64,000 nt of DNA from Dermatemys mawii (lineage: Eukaryota > Chordata > Testudines > Dermatemydidae), in the NCBI GenBank assembly GCA_007922305.1, contig ML677330.1:709109-773108 (forward strand). The letters are read 5' to 3'. The position numbers were made by a program, and so were the translations under genes. The first letter of the stretch is position 1; every line of letters starts with the position of its first letter. Of the stretch, positions 37,886 to 49,439 are shown piece after piece. The notes under the pieces were generated by a model that saw only the letters and a program-made list of their open reading frames with translations, was not told the DNA's origin and did not search any database.

Positions 37886-38065
37886 AGGGGTTCTCAGACT
37901 TTTGTATTGGTGACCCCTTTCACACAACATGCCTCTGAGTGTGACCCCCTTATAAATTAAGCACACTTTTATATTTAATACTATTATAAATGCTGCAGGG
38001 GAAGTAGGGTTTGGGGGGAGAGGCTGACAGCTCACCATCCCCAACCTAATAACCTTGCGAGACAA
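37886..38065. mobile_element. non-autonomous hAT-type element, right end lost
   Basis: The left end reads taggggttctcagactttt, one base off the CAGGGGTTCTCAAACTTTT end common to hAT elements. It is followed by the family interior 'ggtgacccctttcacac', 'tgtgacccccttataaat' and 'gaggctgacagctcacc'. The expected inverted right end is missing; the match fades after 'aaccttgcgaga'. Confidence 0.7.
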
Positions 38066-38072
38066 GTTTCCA

Positions 38073-38220
38073 ATGGAGACTACAGCCCCATTGTGCTAGG
38101 CGCTTTACAAACACAGAGGAAAAGATCATCTCTGCCATGTAAAGATTAAACTGACAAGATTAAACAAATGGTTGTAACATACAGCTGGAAGGTGTGGAAC
38201 AGGGAGGATAAGGAAACATG
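38073..38220. mobile_element. L2-like LINE 3' fragment
   Basis: 'ccccattgtgctaggcgctt' then 'acaaacacagaggaaaagat' resembles the L2 3' region seen across amniotes. Short and diverged; strand not assigned. Confidence 0.5.
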
Positions 38221-38252
38221 CATTTACATAGCCTAAATATGTGTGCAGCTTA

Positions 38253-38350
38253 GAGTGACCATATGTCCCATTTTGGCCGGGGCAGTCCCTTTTTTAAGCC
38301 CTGTCCCAGCCATCCCGATTCTCTAGGCAAGAGAAAATGGGACACATGCC
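38253..38350. repeat. MITE, AGTGACCATATGTCCC type
   Basis: 'agagtgaccatatgtcccat' and the inverted 'aaaatgggacacatgc' are the arms of a short palindrome related to the TGACCAGATGTCCC family, with 'gggcagtcccttttttaagcc' inside. Confidence 0.6.
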
Positions 38351-38984
38351 CACTTTTGTCAAAAAAGTGGGGCATGAAAGAACATGTGGGGGCGAGTGGC
38401 GTTGCCAGTCCCAGATGCCCGTAGGGAGGAGGGGTAGGCAAGTCTCTGGCGAGAGTGATGCCAGCTCCAGTCCCGCATGGAGAGGGAAGCTTGGGCTTTG
38501 TAGGGTGGGGAGCTCTGCTGAGGATCTTGGACAACCCTGTGCTGGGTTTGGGAGTGGAGAGGGTTCAGGTTAGCCCCACGTGGTGTACCGTTTTCTCTTT
38601 GAGGAATATGGTCTCCTTTGTGCAGCTAGATGTTTTCAAATTGGTTACTGCACATTAGAGCAGCGTGAAACAAACATAATGAAACCAAAACTCTGGCCAG
38701 GTTATCTAAAGTATTCATCCACTTTTGTGAACCTAGACCTGCTTGAGTTTCTGCATAGATTTAAGGCGTACCCTATGTAGAGCACATCTCAAGGGAAAAA
38801 AAGTCACAGATGATGGTAACGAGGTCTATTTCTGAAAAGTCAATATCCATCTTTTCCTCATTCACCTTTAACATTCTCAGATATGCCTGCTGGATTTAGC
38901 TTTTCTTTTGTGTGGGGACAATGAAATATTTCTGTGCATGTTTTTTAATGCAGCCCTCAGACTTCTGATGTTGTCTTCCATCTC

Positions 38985-39157
38985 TATGGCTATGTCTACG
39001 CCACCACATACGTTACACAACTCCAGTTACGTGAATAACTCTCCCGTTAACTTAACTCACTCTTCTCGTTCGGGGCAGAGGACCAGACCTGCTAAACTGA
39101 CTGCCCTGTGGATCGATTTCAGAGCACTGATCCTGGCTGTAGTGCAGACCTGCCCTA
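38985..39157. repeat. decayed MITE, GGCTATGTCTAC end
   Basis: 'tggctatgtctacgccacc' at the left and 'tagtgcagacctgcccta' at the right are imperfect inverted ends of the GTCTACAC type. The ORF at 38908-39240 runs through it and is not a gene. Confidence 0.6.
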
Positions 39158-42022
39158 AAATTGTTTCTTCTGAGTTGCTCAGTTGTTCATTTGCATTTAC
39201 TGAAGAGATTATGGGAATAATCTACTGCAGTACTTTTTAAAAAAGCTTTTGTGTCTCAGAATGAAACTTTGATTCTCTAACAAATCTATTTCAGTCATTG
39301 GTTTCATGAGGTTTGTTAGCCTTTATCCAATTAATGGGAAAAAGGACTATTTATAGACATATTAGTAATTGGGATAATGCAAACATCTCTCCATAGATTT
39401 TCTTGGGCTGTAAAATGGTGAGTAGAATCAATCAGATTTATCTGGTAATTGTAAAGAAAATAAATCCTATTGTACCTAGGATCTGTGACTAGCAGTGTGT
39501 GCTCATCATCTTTTTTTAAAAAATGTTTATCTGATAGTCATTAGCGGGAACTGTTTTTGCAACATTCTCTGCTATTAAAGGTTCTGCCGGGATATAATTA
39601 ACTGCAAGTTGAACCATGAGCCAAAGGTGAGGGCTCATAAGGGTGCCAAGGTCAATGGTATCATGTAGAGCTTCCAATAAAGAGCATTGTTGTTAGTAGA
39701 ATGAGCCATTAAAAATATTTAAGGCCATATACTACCATCAATCTCAGCATGGAACTTCCATTGACATTTGACATCAGCTATAGTCCTGTCTTCAGATTCA
39801 GGGCAGATAAACAGCCCTCAGTGATATTTAAAATCTCAATTTACTAAATCTCTTTTAACAGTGTTCTATTGTCTAATGGGATAAAAAAGAACACCCCCAC
39901 CCTCCGCGATCTCACATACATAGGAATTAACACTGAATAGTTCAACAAACTGCATAACATGCTTCAGAATCCACTGAAATGAAAATGTTATTTGTGAATT
40001 TTACCGGTAGTGTTCTAATTGATGGCATACTGCATGAAGCCCCTCCTATCATCTTTGTATCACAGTTCCCACAAAGCCAGAAGCCAGAAAACTGAAATCC
40101 AAAAGTATTTTGATCTTCATTACAAAACCATCACATAACTGGGCACAATTTGGTACTATTAGCAGCAGACGCCTAAGCCAATATGGATCTTAAATTGCTG
40201 ACACTTTAATGCTATATGTTTATTTACTATACGCTGACACCCTGATGAGGATCAAGGAAACCATCTTGGTCAGCAGATAGTCTTTGCGTTTAGACAAAAC
40301 TGCATTTTGGAACAAGTTGTGGTTGCTATTGTTGGATTTCATCTTCAGATAAACAGCTTCCAAGCTTACTAAATTGCCTTTTTTACTAGAGGTGTGCTGA
40401 TTTATATCTGATATTAGCCCTCAGCTAGTTTTCTGCCATTTGGAAAGAAGATTATTTCAAGTCCAGTCTACAATGACTCAGAGAATTCATTTAAAAATGG
40501 TCCATACAATTTTATGCCACACTCACCAATTTTCAAATAAAAACACTTTTGCTCATGAGTAAAAATATTCAGGTTTTAGCAGCAAGAGAAAGCAAGAAGG
40601 AAAGAGTGACATTATTATTGCAAAATTAGCATGAGACTAATTAGTTTATTAAAAGTTTTTTATTTAATCAGAATTTCATTACAATCGGGACAGTTTATTC
40701 TGGTTGACAGATTTCACCCATCCCAGCCAATATTAGAACATCCTATAATACAGCTATTTTATTTTATCTGACAGTCACCATTAAGAGCTAAACAAAACCT
40801 CATGTCTTCTTCCTGCTCTAAAGTGTAGATGGAATATTCTGCGGTGCAGATTTCCATGGCTGCTATGCATTTCCTTATGAATGGCAACTTTAAAAATCTG
40901 TAAAGACAAATTCTTTTCTAAAAGAATAATAATTAGTAGGAATTGAACTAAAACCTGGTTAATTTGTGTCATTTGGTTGTGAATGGTGTGAGTAAATAAA
41001 TGGAGATATGATAGCCTTTATGGGCTGTCCTAGGACTATACTAAAGGAGAATCTGTGGGCTCAGAAAGGAACATTTTACAAGATTCACTAACCTCGTTGA
41101 TCTGCCACTTCTCTCTGTGACATTCAGAGTCCCAGTGACTCCTTCAATTCTTCCTTATCATTATGGATCACATCCATCCAATGTGGGAACTGAAACAATA
41201 CCATGTAAATTATAAGACCAAAACCAACAGTCTGGATTATGAATACCTAATATCCAATTCTTGCAGCAAAACAAATCCATACAGTAAAAGATCCCCACAC
41301 ACCGAAAAGACATGCACACCATTTTTTTCAGTTGCAGAGTAATTAAATAATCTGGAAAAATTTTACTCTGCATAAAGACATTCTACATTCAGGAAAAGAG
41401 GCTGAATCTGCTGAGTAAATGGTCTCCCTTGATATATTTGCTAAAATCTCGGAATAACTGAACTAATTTCATGGTGAATCAGTTTTACTGGGGTGGGAGG
41501 ACTGAATGATTTCCAGCTGGGAAAAGACCAGTATTCTCTTGCCTAGAAGAAGGTTTACCTTTAACTCACATACTGACATGGTGCATGCTAACCGTACAAT
41601 GGCTGTGGGCACACTGTGTGGGCATTAAATGAAAGTCCAGCCACAGAATAGAGAATCTGGCAAATTGGCTACATTTGGTTAAGCAGTCTGAGCACTACGT
41701 GGCCAAAGCAGTAGGATAAATAGTAACTTTCATGTATTAAAAAATGCTCATTAAATGGAGTGTTATTTGGGGAATGGGTTTCATACATGGTAATGCCAAA
41801 TTCCCCCTTCACACCCATACTGCCACAGTGAGTTAATTGGGGTTGCATAGGTATAACCAATGGCAAGATTTTGCTCAATCATATCCAATGCACATCTCTT
41901 GCAACCTGACCTCATTTTATAAGTTCTGCAGGCAAATTGTGTTTTAGATAAAGTTCCATTAAAAATGTTTAGAAATTGCTATTAACTCTATTGGCCTGAT
42001 TTTTATTTAAATTATATGGAGC
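39158..42022. other. no recognised feature
   Basis: Nearly 2.9 kb of AT-rich sequence with only short ORFs without motifs. A hammerhead-like string near 40243 was rejected (see below). Confidence 0.45.
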
Positions 42023-42195
42023 GTTGGTGTAACCGTGCAGTCCCAGGGTATTAGAGGGACAAGATGGGTGAGGTAATATCTTTTACTGGATGAACTTCTG
42101 TTGGAGAGCTCAGACTCCATTAACTGATGTAAACTTGAAAGCTTGTGTCTTTTACCAACAGAAGTTGATCCAATAAAAGTTGATCCACCTTCTCT
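42023..42195. mobile_element. inverted pair of Penelope-like tails
   Basis: The left part (42023-42104) is a Penelope-like tail on the minus strand, carrying 'gcagtcccagggtattagag' and 'gggtgaggtaatatctttta'. The right part (about 42124-42195) is on the plus strand and starts with a hammerhead-like ctgatgtaaacttgaaagc. Arms at 42080-42104 and 42155-42179 are 25-bp inverted repeats with two mismatches, spaced by 50 bp. Two oppositely oriented copies thus meet head to head. Confidence 0.65.
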
Positions 42196-45100
42196 CCCTT
42201 ATTTAACTTACAGGTTTATATTGTAACCCAGCTGATGTTGACAGATTTATCCTGATTTACATAGGTGTGAGATTATGTAAGGCCACATGTCTCTGAAAAT
42301 GGAGAGAAAGTTAGAAAAGAGAACTAAATTCTAATATTTAATGTGCTAACTGATTTTTCACATGGATGAATGTGAATGCCAAAGACACCAACAGTTCCGG
42401 AACCTTTATGACAAGTTGGAAGGGAGTGGTCTTGCTTCACTACAGTGATTTCTGTCTCCATCTTTAATTCTTCTAATCGTATTCCATAGTTATTGGGGTT
42501 TTGACTTTTTCAGCTTGCTTGTTTAGAACTCTGACCCCAAGGGCAAGTATTAATATACACTGTAAGACACCACTGTTTTCTAATTGATGTAGAACCAGAC
42601 TTGACCCTTTTGTTTGATTACTGGTGAAACTGGGCCAAATGAGAGGACTTTCAAGAATTGCGAACACATTTCACTAGTTCAGCAACCAGGATGCTCACAA
42701 TGACAGACAGGACGGGCTACCAAGAGACACTCCTGCATCTGGCAAGCACTGTCACATTTCTGCATTACCCCTGCATGTAAAGATAGTTTTGTAAAATTAT
42801 CTGAATAGATTTTTTGGGGAAAAGTATCCATATAATAGTTTGGTAACGTAAGCAGAATGGCAATAAATGAGTTACACACACTCATGCTTGTACATGATTT
42901 CCATGATGATTGTGCGGGAAAACCATAGGCGGCCCTGCTAAGTGGTGGCAAGAACAGTGAGTTGACTTTGGGAAAACATCAGCTGCCCATTAGATAGACT
43001 GAATCTGTGTCTACCTTCTCCCACTTTGTGCCAGATGATTCTGAGGTCCCTGTCGCACCTGGGGTTGCAAGTTTGCTTTCTGGACCAGGGGTACAGCCTG
43101 GGTTCTGCTAACAAAGAATTAAAATTCATTAACTAATTCATCTTTACAATACCTCTGAGGTAATCCTTCCCCTACCGTTAAGTGCTATCCCCATTTATCT
43201 AAAGGTTTGTCTACACACTAGTTAGGAGTGTGAATATACAGCCCCTCACTAATTGAACATGTGGATCCTCCTGCTGCATACTAAAAGTTCTCCTGTGCGC
43301 ATTGACATACTTCTGTTTCAAACTAAACTTGGAGGGTAACTGTAAGTCAACCAATTCCCCATGGGGCACCATATCTAATGATGAAGCTATAGCACATCCT
43401 TGACTAGCGCAAGCAAAAAGGGCACAGTCTCCCTCAAATTACACAATCCATGTGATCTTGTTCTTTTACAAGAAATTGGACACTCCAAAGGAAAGCTCCA
43501 TTCCCGTATGTTCTACAAAGGCTTATCTTTCCTAATGCTTTTTCCATCAACTGTAGTTCTTCTGATCTACTGACTGCAATGCAGTTTTATTGTGAAATCT
43601 ACCAGAGGATGAGCTATGCTACATAGAAATTTATCTTAGTCTTGTTTTAGGTAGAACAGTTCAAGCTTTCAATAATGAGGCTGAAATATACATCTATATG
43701 TAGTTAATAGAGAGACAGACAGAGAAAAGATGATAGAGAGAAAACTCAGGCTTATACAGATGGACCCACATCAGCCCAAAGGAAATACTGAGTCCTGGAA
43801 ATATAGCATTGTATAATATGGCTCAACATACCGATATAGTATGTATATACAACACGATGGTGGAGTGCTCAAGTGGGTGGATTAAAAAAAGAAAGTTACT
43901 CTTAATTAAATGAGGGTAAAAAACTCATGAAGGAAAAGCAGATATTCATATTAACTGGAGTTGATTTGATTTTTGTATTTCCTTTCCTTTTCAAAGACAA
44001 GCAAATAGCTCAGAGAAAACATCAATCACAGAGCATATAAAAGGATTGGAGCATCATGCTTAAGAATAAAGTCTGAAGTCAAACTGACCTCAGGTACTGT
44101 GGGCCAGGTCCAGCCTTTTTCAGCTGTATATACAGATTTGTTAATTTTGAGTGTAATGTGTGTATAATTAAAAGACACTAAATAAAAGGCAACAAATAAA
44201 GAAGCAGATTTTGTAGAACCTTAAACACATGTGTGTGTGTGGAATAGATACTAATCAGAAAGCAGTGTGTCACCTGATACTCCATATGTCCAGAAAATTT
44301 ATTTTAAAACAATTTTTATCTTAATTGCATGGATTTACTATAATTTGCATCTAGTTATAATTCCATAAATCTAATTTATATTATCATCTAGTGGTTCCAA
44401 CTGGGGACTGAAGGTCCACTATGCTACAGATCATCGCACACACAGAGAATGGCACTGGTTATCAAAACCTAACAACAGGGCTTTCCAGGAAGCCACTTTT
44501 AAGAGCTGACTCATTCACTTTGATGACTCTCTTTTCAGGTCTGCCTCCTTAAACTAATAATGTGTTTGTGTTAAGAAACAAAGGATTCTAGTATGTTATC
44601 ACAGCATGCCTTGCCTGTTAAAAGTATATGAATATTTATTACCCTCCCATTTCTTTCCTCCTGATAATTGTTACTGCAGTTTAATCTGTGTTGTTTTACA
44701 GATTTAATTTGAAAGTAGCATTGTTTGCAAGGGATCAGTTGTTATGAACCACAGTACATATCATCCTAAGAACACCTGAATACAAGATTAGTGTACTAAA
44801 TTTTTTTTCGCTTCCATTGTTGATTATATCAGCACCTATTGTAGACATTTGGGTGAGTTACCATCCCAGAATGGGAGCTAAACCCACAGACCGTGGGAGG
44901 ACTTGAGCAGTTTTATCTGTGGAAAAGGCTGAAATGTGGACTTGAAACCAGGCTCTTAATAGTTTAAAAGTTCATAGGAGAAATTTATCCTTTTATTTTG
45001 TACTGTATCACACACACAAAAGCACTCAAAAGCTAGGAAATGCCAGAATTAAGGTTGCCCGTGCCCCTTTAATTTGGCTGCCTGCTGTGTATGCATTATG

Positions 45101-45475
45101 ATGGAGTCTTTAATTACATTAGTCTACAATTTTTAGAAGTCATCTGCTTCAGAGATCAAATGTGATATTTATTATGTATTTTGATGTGCTGAATTCAAAT
45201 ATGACAATTAAAACAACTGATTGGCTACTGTTTCTGAGATATTTAAGTTTTTACATTTTGTGTCTATGTATATTGTGTAGATAGTAGAGTTTTAATCATA
45301 AATTGTAAACCTAGGTCTTTTCATGTGTTTATGGTTGCTTTACATGATAATATTTCACCTGTCCTGTTTATGTAACACTTTAAAAATCAGCAAAAGGGTT
45401 ATATAAATAAAATGTATTATGAAACAAAAGGCAAAAAACTATTATGTACATAGTTTAGTCCTATTCAGTGTCTAC
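42196..45475. other. mostly unassigned; likely 3' non-coding part of the DNA transposon at its right side
   Basis: No coding evidence. Some unknown part of 44800-45475 may belong to the transposon whose coding body follows, because the gene runs leftwards and ends at 45476. I found no terminal inverted repeat. Confidence 0.35.
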
Positions 45476-47155
45476 TCAGCGCTTCTTGGCTTGTCTCTTG
45501 TATTCATTAAATGGAGCATCTCTTGTCACTGTCCAGCAATAGTCTGCAAGGATTGATGAGCTCCATTTGCCCTGATAGCGTTTCTCCATTGTTGCAATGT
45601 CCTGGTGAAATTGCTCGCCGTGCTCGTCGCTCACTACTCCGCAGTTTAGTGGAAAAAAATCTAGATGAGAGTGCAAAAAATGTATCTTTAGTGACATGTT
45701 GCAACCAAGGCTTTTGTATGCCTTGAGGAGGTTTTCCACCAACAACCTGTAGTTGTCTGCCTTCTTGTTTCCAAGAAAATGTATTGCCACTGACTGGAAG
45801 GCTTCCCATGCCGTCTTTTCCTTGCCGCGCAGTGCATGGTCAAATGCATCATCTCGAAGAAGTTCACGAATCTGAGGACCAACAAAGACACCTTCCTTTA
45901 TCTTAGCTTCACTTAACCTTGGAAATTTTCCACGGAGGTATTTGAAAGCTGCTTGTGTTTTGTCAATGGCCTTGACAAAGTTCTTCTTCAGACCCAGCCT
46001 GATGTGTAAGGGTGGTAACAAAATCTTCCTCAATTCAACAAGTGGTGGATGCTGAACACTTTTCCTCCCAGGCTCCAATGACTGTCGGAGTGGCCAATCT
46101 TTCTTGATGTAGTGGGAATCTCTTGCACGACTATCCCATTAGCAGAGAAAACAGCAGTATTTTGTGTATCCAGTCTGCAGACCAAGCAAGAGAGCAACAA
46201 CCTTCAAATCGCCACAGAGCTGCCACTGATGTTGGTCATAGTTTATGCACCTCAAAAGTTGTTTCATGTTGTCATAGGTTTCCTTCATATGGACTGCATG
46301 ACCAACTGGAATTGATGGCAAAACATTGCCATTATGCAGCAAAACAGCTTTAAGACTCGTCTTCGATGAATCAATGAAGAGTCTCCACTCATCTGGATCA
46401 TGAACGATGTTGAGGGCTGCCATCACACCATCGATGTTGTTGCAGGCTACAAGATCACCTTCCATGAAGAAGAATGGGACAAAATCCTTTTGACGGTCAC
46501 GGAACATGGAAACCCTAACATGACCTGCCAGGAGATTCCACTGCTGTAGTCTGGAGCCCAACAGCTCTGCCTTACTCTTGAGTAGTTCCAAATCCCTGAC
46601 AAGGTCATTCAGTTCAGCTTGTGTTATGAAGTGTGGTTCAGAGGAAGAGGATGGGAGAAAATGTGGGTCCTGTGACATTCATGGTTAAGGACCAGAAGTT
46701 TCATCCTCTTCCTCTTCCTCGTCTGACTCAAGTGAGAATGATTCTGGTGCATCAGGAACCGGCAGTCCTTCTCCGTGGGGTATTGGGCGTATAGCTGATG
46801 GAATGTTTGGATAATGCACAGTCCACTTTTTCTTCGTTGACACACCTTTCCCAACTGGAGGCACCATGCAGAAGTAACAATTGCTGGTATGATTGGGTGG
46901 CTCTCTCCAAATCATTGGCACTGCAAAAGGCATAGATTTCCTTTTCCTGTTCAACCACTGGCGAAGATTTGTTGCACAAGTGTTGCAGCATATGTGTGGG
47001 GCCCACCTCTTGTCCTGATCTCCAATTTTGCAGCCAAAATAAAGGTGATAGGCTTTCTTAACCATAGTGGTTAGACTGCGCTTTTGTGATGCAAAAGTCA
47101 CTTCACCACAAACATAGCAGAAGTTATCTGCACTGTTCACACAAGTACGAGGCAT
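45476..47155 (-). pseudogene. DDE-like DNA transposase of unassigned superfamily, three stops
   Basis: One reading frame of 559 codons, ATG at 47155 and TGA at 45478-45476, without a frameshift but with stops at codons 157 (TAA), 159 (TGA) and 339 (TAA). Codons 1-156: a zinc-finger-like N-terminus with FCYVCG (about 13-18), HICCNTC (54-60) and CYFC, then an acidic tract near codon 145-152. Codons 160-338: ITQAELNDLVRDL, then FIDSSK with a candidate catalytic Asp (about 262), then CGDLKV (Asp about 316) and CCFLC (334-338). After the third stop the frame continues WDSRARDSHY. Codons 360-559: LPPLHIRLGL, MSLKIHFLHSHLDFF (488-502) and DEHGEQFHQD (510-519), with the candidate catalytic Glu. This D, D, C2H, E order suggests an RNase-H-like transposase. 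I recognise it as a protein repeated in many insect, lizard and turtle genomes but cannot place the superfamily. Confidence 0.8.
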
Positions 47156-47696
47156 CTCTGCTCACTTTGGCTAAACAGAAATGTGTCCCTTTGCAAAATC
47201 AAACACTGACAAATAAGAGAGCATGACACTGTATGATTTCTAGAGTGATGTAAGCTTCGTTATGATTGCATCATCCATGACTTCTAGGAATAACATGATG
47301 CAATTCATATCACGTATGATGCAATACCAGCTTCAGATTGCATCATTCATTGTTTTGCCTAAAAAGCAAGTACTGTCCAAACCCAGTCATAGATTTATTC
47401 ATAGATCCAGTCAAAGATGTATTTTAGTCATTTCTGGTTTAAATTGAGATCCCTTCCCTTTATAACTCACTTATCCTCCGCCATTCCCATGTCAAGGGTG
47501 GTATATACTGACCCAATAGCATATCTTCAAAACTAGAGCCCATCAACAATAGGTTGTCTAACTCTGCTTAGGTTGCATAGGTTGTCTAACTCTGCTTTAC
47601 AAGAACATTAAGGTTTAAAAGTGAAGCACTGAGCAAGGACTCATCATTGATTTAGCATCATATATTCATAGGAAAAATCTGACAGGCAAAAGACAA
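47156..47696. other. 5' non-coding part of the DNA transposon, probable
   Basis: The sequence upstream of the transposase start holds several tgatgcaat/attgcatca blocks in both orientations (47255-47350), a plausible transposase-binding region. A 21-bp unit (ataggttgtctaactctgctt) occurs twice at 47549-47569 and 47577-47597. I could not find a terminal inverted repeat or target duplication, so the end is unknown. Confidence 0.4.
47549..47597. repeat. 21-bp direct repeat, 28-bp period
   Basis: Two identical 21-bp copies separated by seven bases. The extra copy of 'aggttg' in the spacer suggests slippage or duplication. Confidence 0.9.
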
Positions 47697-47808
47697 AGGG
47701 TCTAATTCTCTTCTCACATGCACTTGCTTTACACTAGTGTAACTACATGGACTTTAATAGAATTACTCCAGGTTTGCCACAGTGTAAGCATGAGGAGGAC
47801 CGGGCCAA
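47697..47808. repeat. palindromic MITE, ACACTAGTGTAAC centre
   Basis: 'gggtctaattctcttctcac' and the inverted 'gaggaggaccgggcc' are decayed arms; 'gctttacactagtgtaac' and 'gccacagtgtaagc' are inner inverted blocks. Related to 16169-16274. Confidence 0.6.
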
Positions 47809-49204
47809 AAGAACACAATCTACAATTATTTGACCTAAGAGCTCTTTGTCTCTTTTAAAATTTATCTGTTAACCTTCATTAAATTTGATTTATACTCCCA
47901 AGTCTGAGGTTTGGAAAAACGCATTTTAATGACACTAGTTGGGTTTTCCTTGTGTTTGCTGAGCTTTAGCACATAGATACTCATGAGTAGGGCAGATGAA
48001 TGAATGCTCACCACAAGTACAAACTCTCTATGATTCAGATTAGACATCCATAGATTAAATTTATCAATACTGTGATACTGATCCCAGCTATCTGATTTTC
48101 AGACATTTGTTTTCAGCAAATATGATTTCTTTAACTGAACCACACCTTTCAGAAAGGCCACAAAGCTGTCATGCCCAGGCAGGTAGCAGATCTAATCTTA
48201 TTCATTCATACCTTTGTCAGCAGTTAGGAAATCAGATTTAGTATTTTTTTCAAGGTCTGGGAATTCTGTGAATAAAATGTCTGCCACCCTGCGAACACAG
48301 CATCTGATTTTACTGAAAGGTGCATAAGGAAGACAAATGAACTTTCTTAGGGCTTAAAAGAAAAGAAAAGAGTGCTGTAGCATTAGCTGGACAATAGAGA
48401 AGCTCTTTATGTGTAATTATTATCAAAAATATTTAAAAAGTAATATATTTCTGTGCCACAATGAATGGAGAAAGCAGCAATATTCATAAATTTTTAATTT
48501 GCCAAATGGAGAAGAAATAAAAAATTTTGTTTTAGTTAAGAATGGCAACTCTTTCATTTGAGATCACCATTTTGATTTTACTCTACATATGTACTGGGCT
48601 ATATTTAAAAACAGCTTTAAAATTACTAATGAATTTTTCATATCAAAATTTCAAATCTTTGTGTGTCTAAAAACAAAGGTTGATTCCAGAAATTTAGAGG
48701 CCTTGTTGATGCCCCTTTGTGAATACGCCTCTATTGCTAAATGAAATAATCAATTAATAAAATAAAAAAAAATCTCATTCTTTCCTAAGGGTCCACTACA
48801 TCCCTTTTAGACCCTTGACTAGCCACTGTTCCACCCAATTTTAACACCTCACTTCTGAGTCTCAAATCACTACCACCATCCTTTCAGCTGAAAAACTGGA
48901 TAGATTCCTTCATGGAGTGGCTTCTTTTTTTCCACAGCAACTCAAATATGGTCACTTATAGTGTATGAAAGAAAAAATATTCACCCATGAAAAGGATTTA
49001 TTCCAAAGACCGGTGTAGTTAACTCACTTCAGACACTTTTTAAAAAAAATTAAGTGCACTGAAATTGAAACAAATTGTGAACATAAATATTAAGCATGTT
49101 TCAAATTTCCCTTTTCATTTTTCACAGTTAAAATGAATACTTAACATTTTCTTTGTTCTAAGACTGTGCAGACATTAATCAATCTGGGATGGGTGCATTT
49201 AGAG
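47809..49204. other. no recognised feature
   Basis: AT-rich and unassigned. An A-rich run lies at 48755-48775. No ORF with a motif. Confidence 0.45.
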
Positions 49205-49439
49205 ATTCATAGAAGTGCAGGCCTGGAAGAGGCCTGGAAAGGTCTTCTAGTCCAGTGTGTCCCCTACACTCAGAGCAAATCTGAGTATTATCTAAACCAT
49301 CCCTGATGGGTGTTTGTCTAACCTGATCTTAAAAATCTCCAGTGATGGGGATTTCCACAACCTCCTTAGGCAATTTATTCCAGCGCTTAACTACCCAGAT
49401 AGTGAGGAAGTTTTTCCTAATGTCCAATGTAAATCTCCC
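49205..49439 (-). mobile_element. CR1 LINE 3' UTR, antisense, joined to the endonuclease region
   Basis: Complement of the CR1 3' end: 'agattcatagaagtgcagg' (tail side) then 'gtcttctagtccagtgtg', 'aaaaatctccagtgatgggg' and 'ttttcctaatgtccaatgt'. It is directly fused at 49431-49439 (aaatctccc) to the ORF2 endonuclease block at 49440-49850, so the whole RT and C-terminal part of the element, roughly 2 kb, is missing. Confidence 0.88.

Noticed and set aside
40240..40265. Hammerhead-like string ctgatgaggatcaaggaaacc
   Set aside because: The two core strings are present, but the bases between them cannot form stem II and no Penelope-like tail follows. Probably chance.
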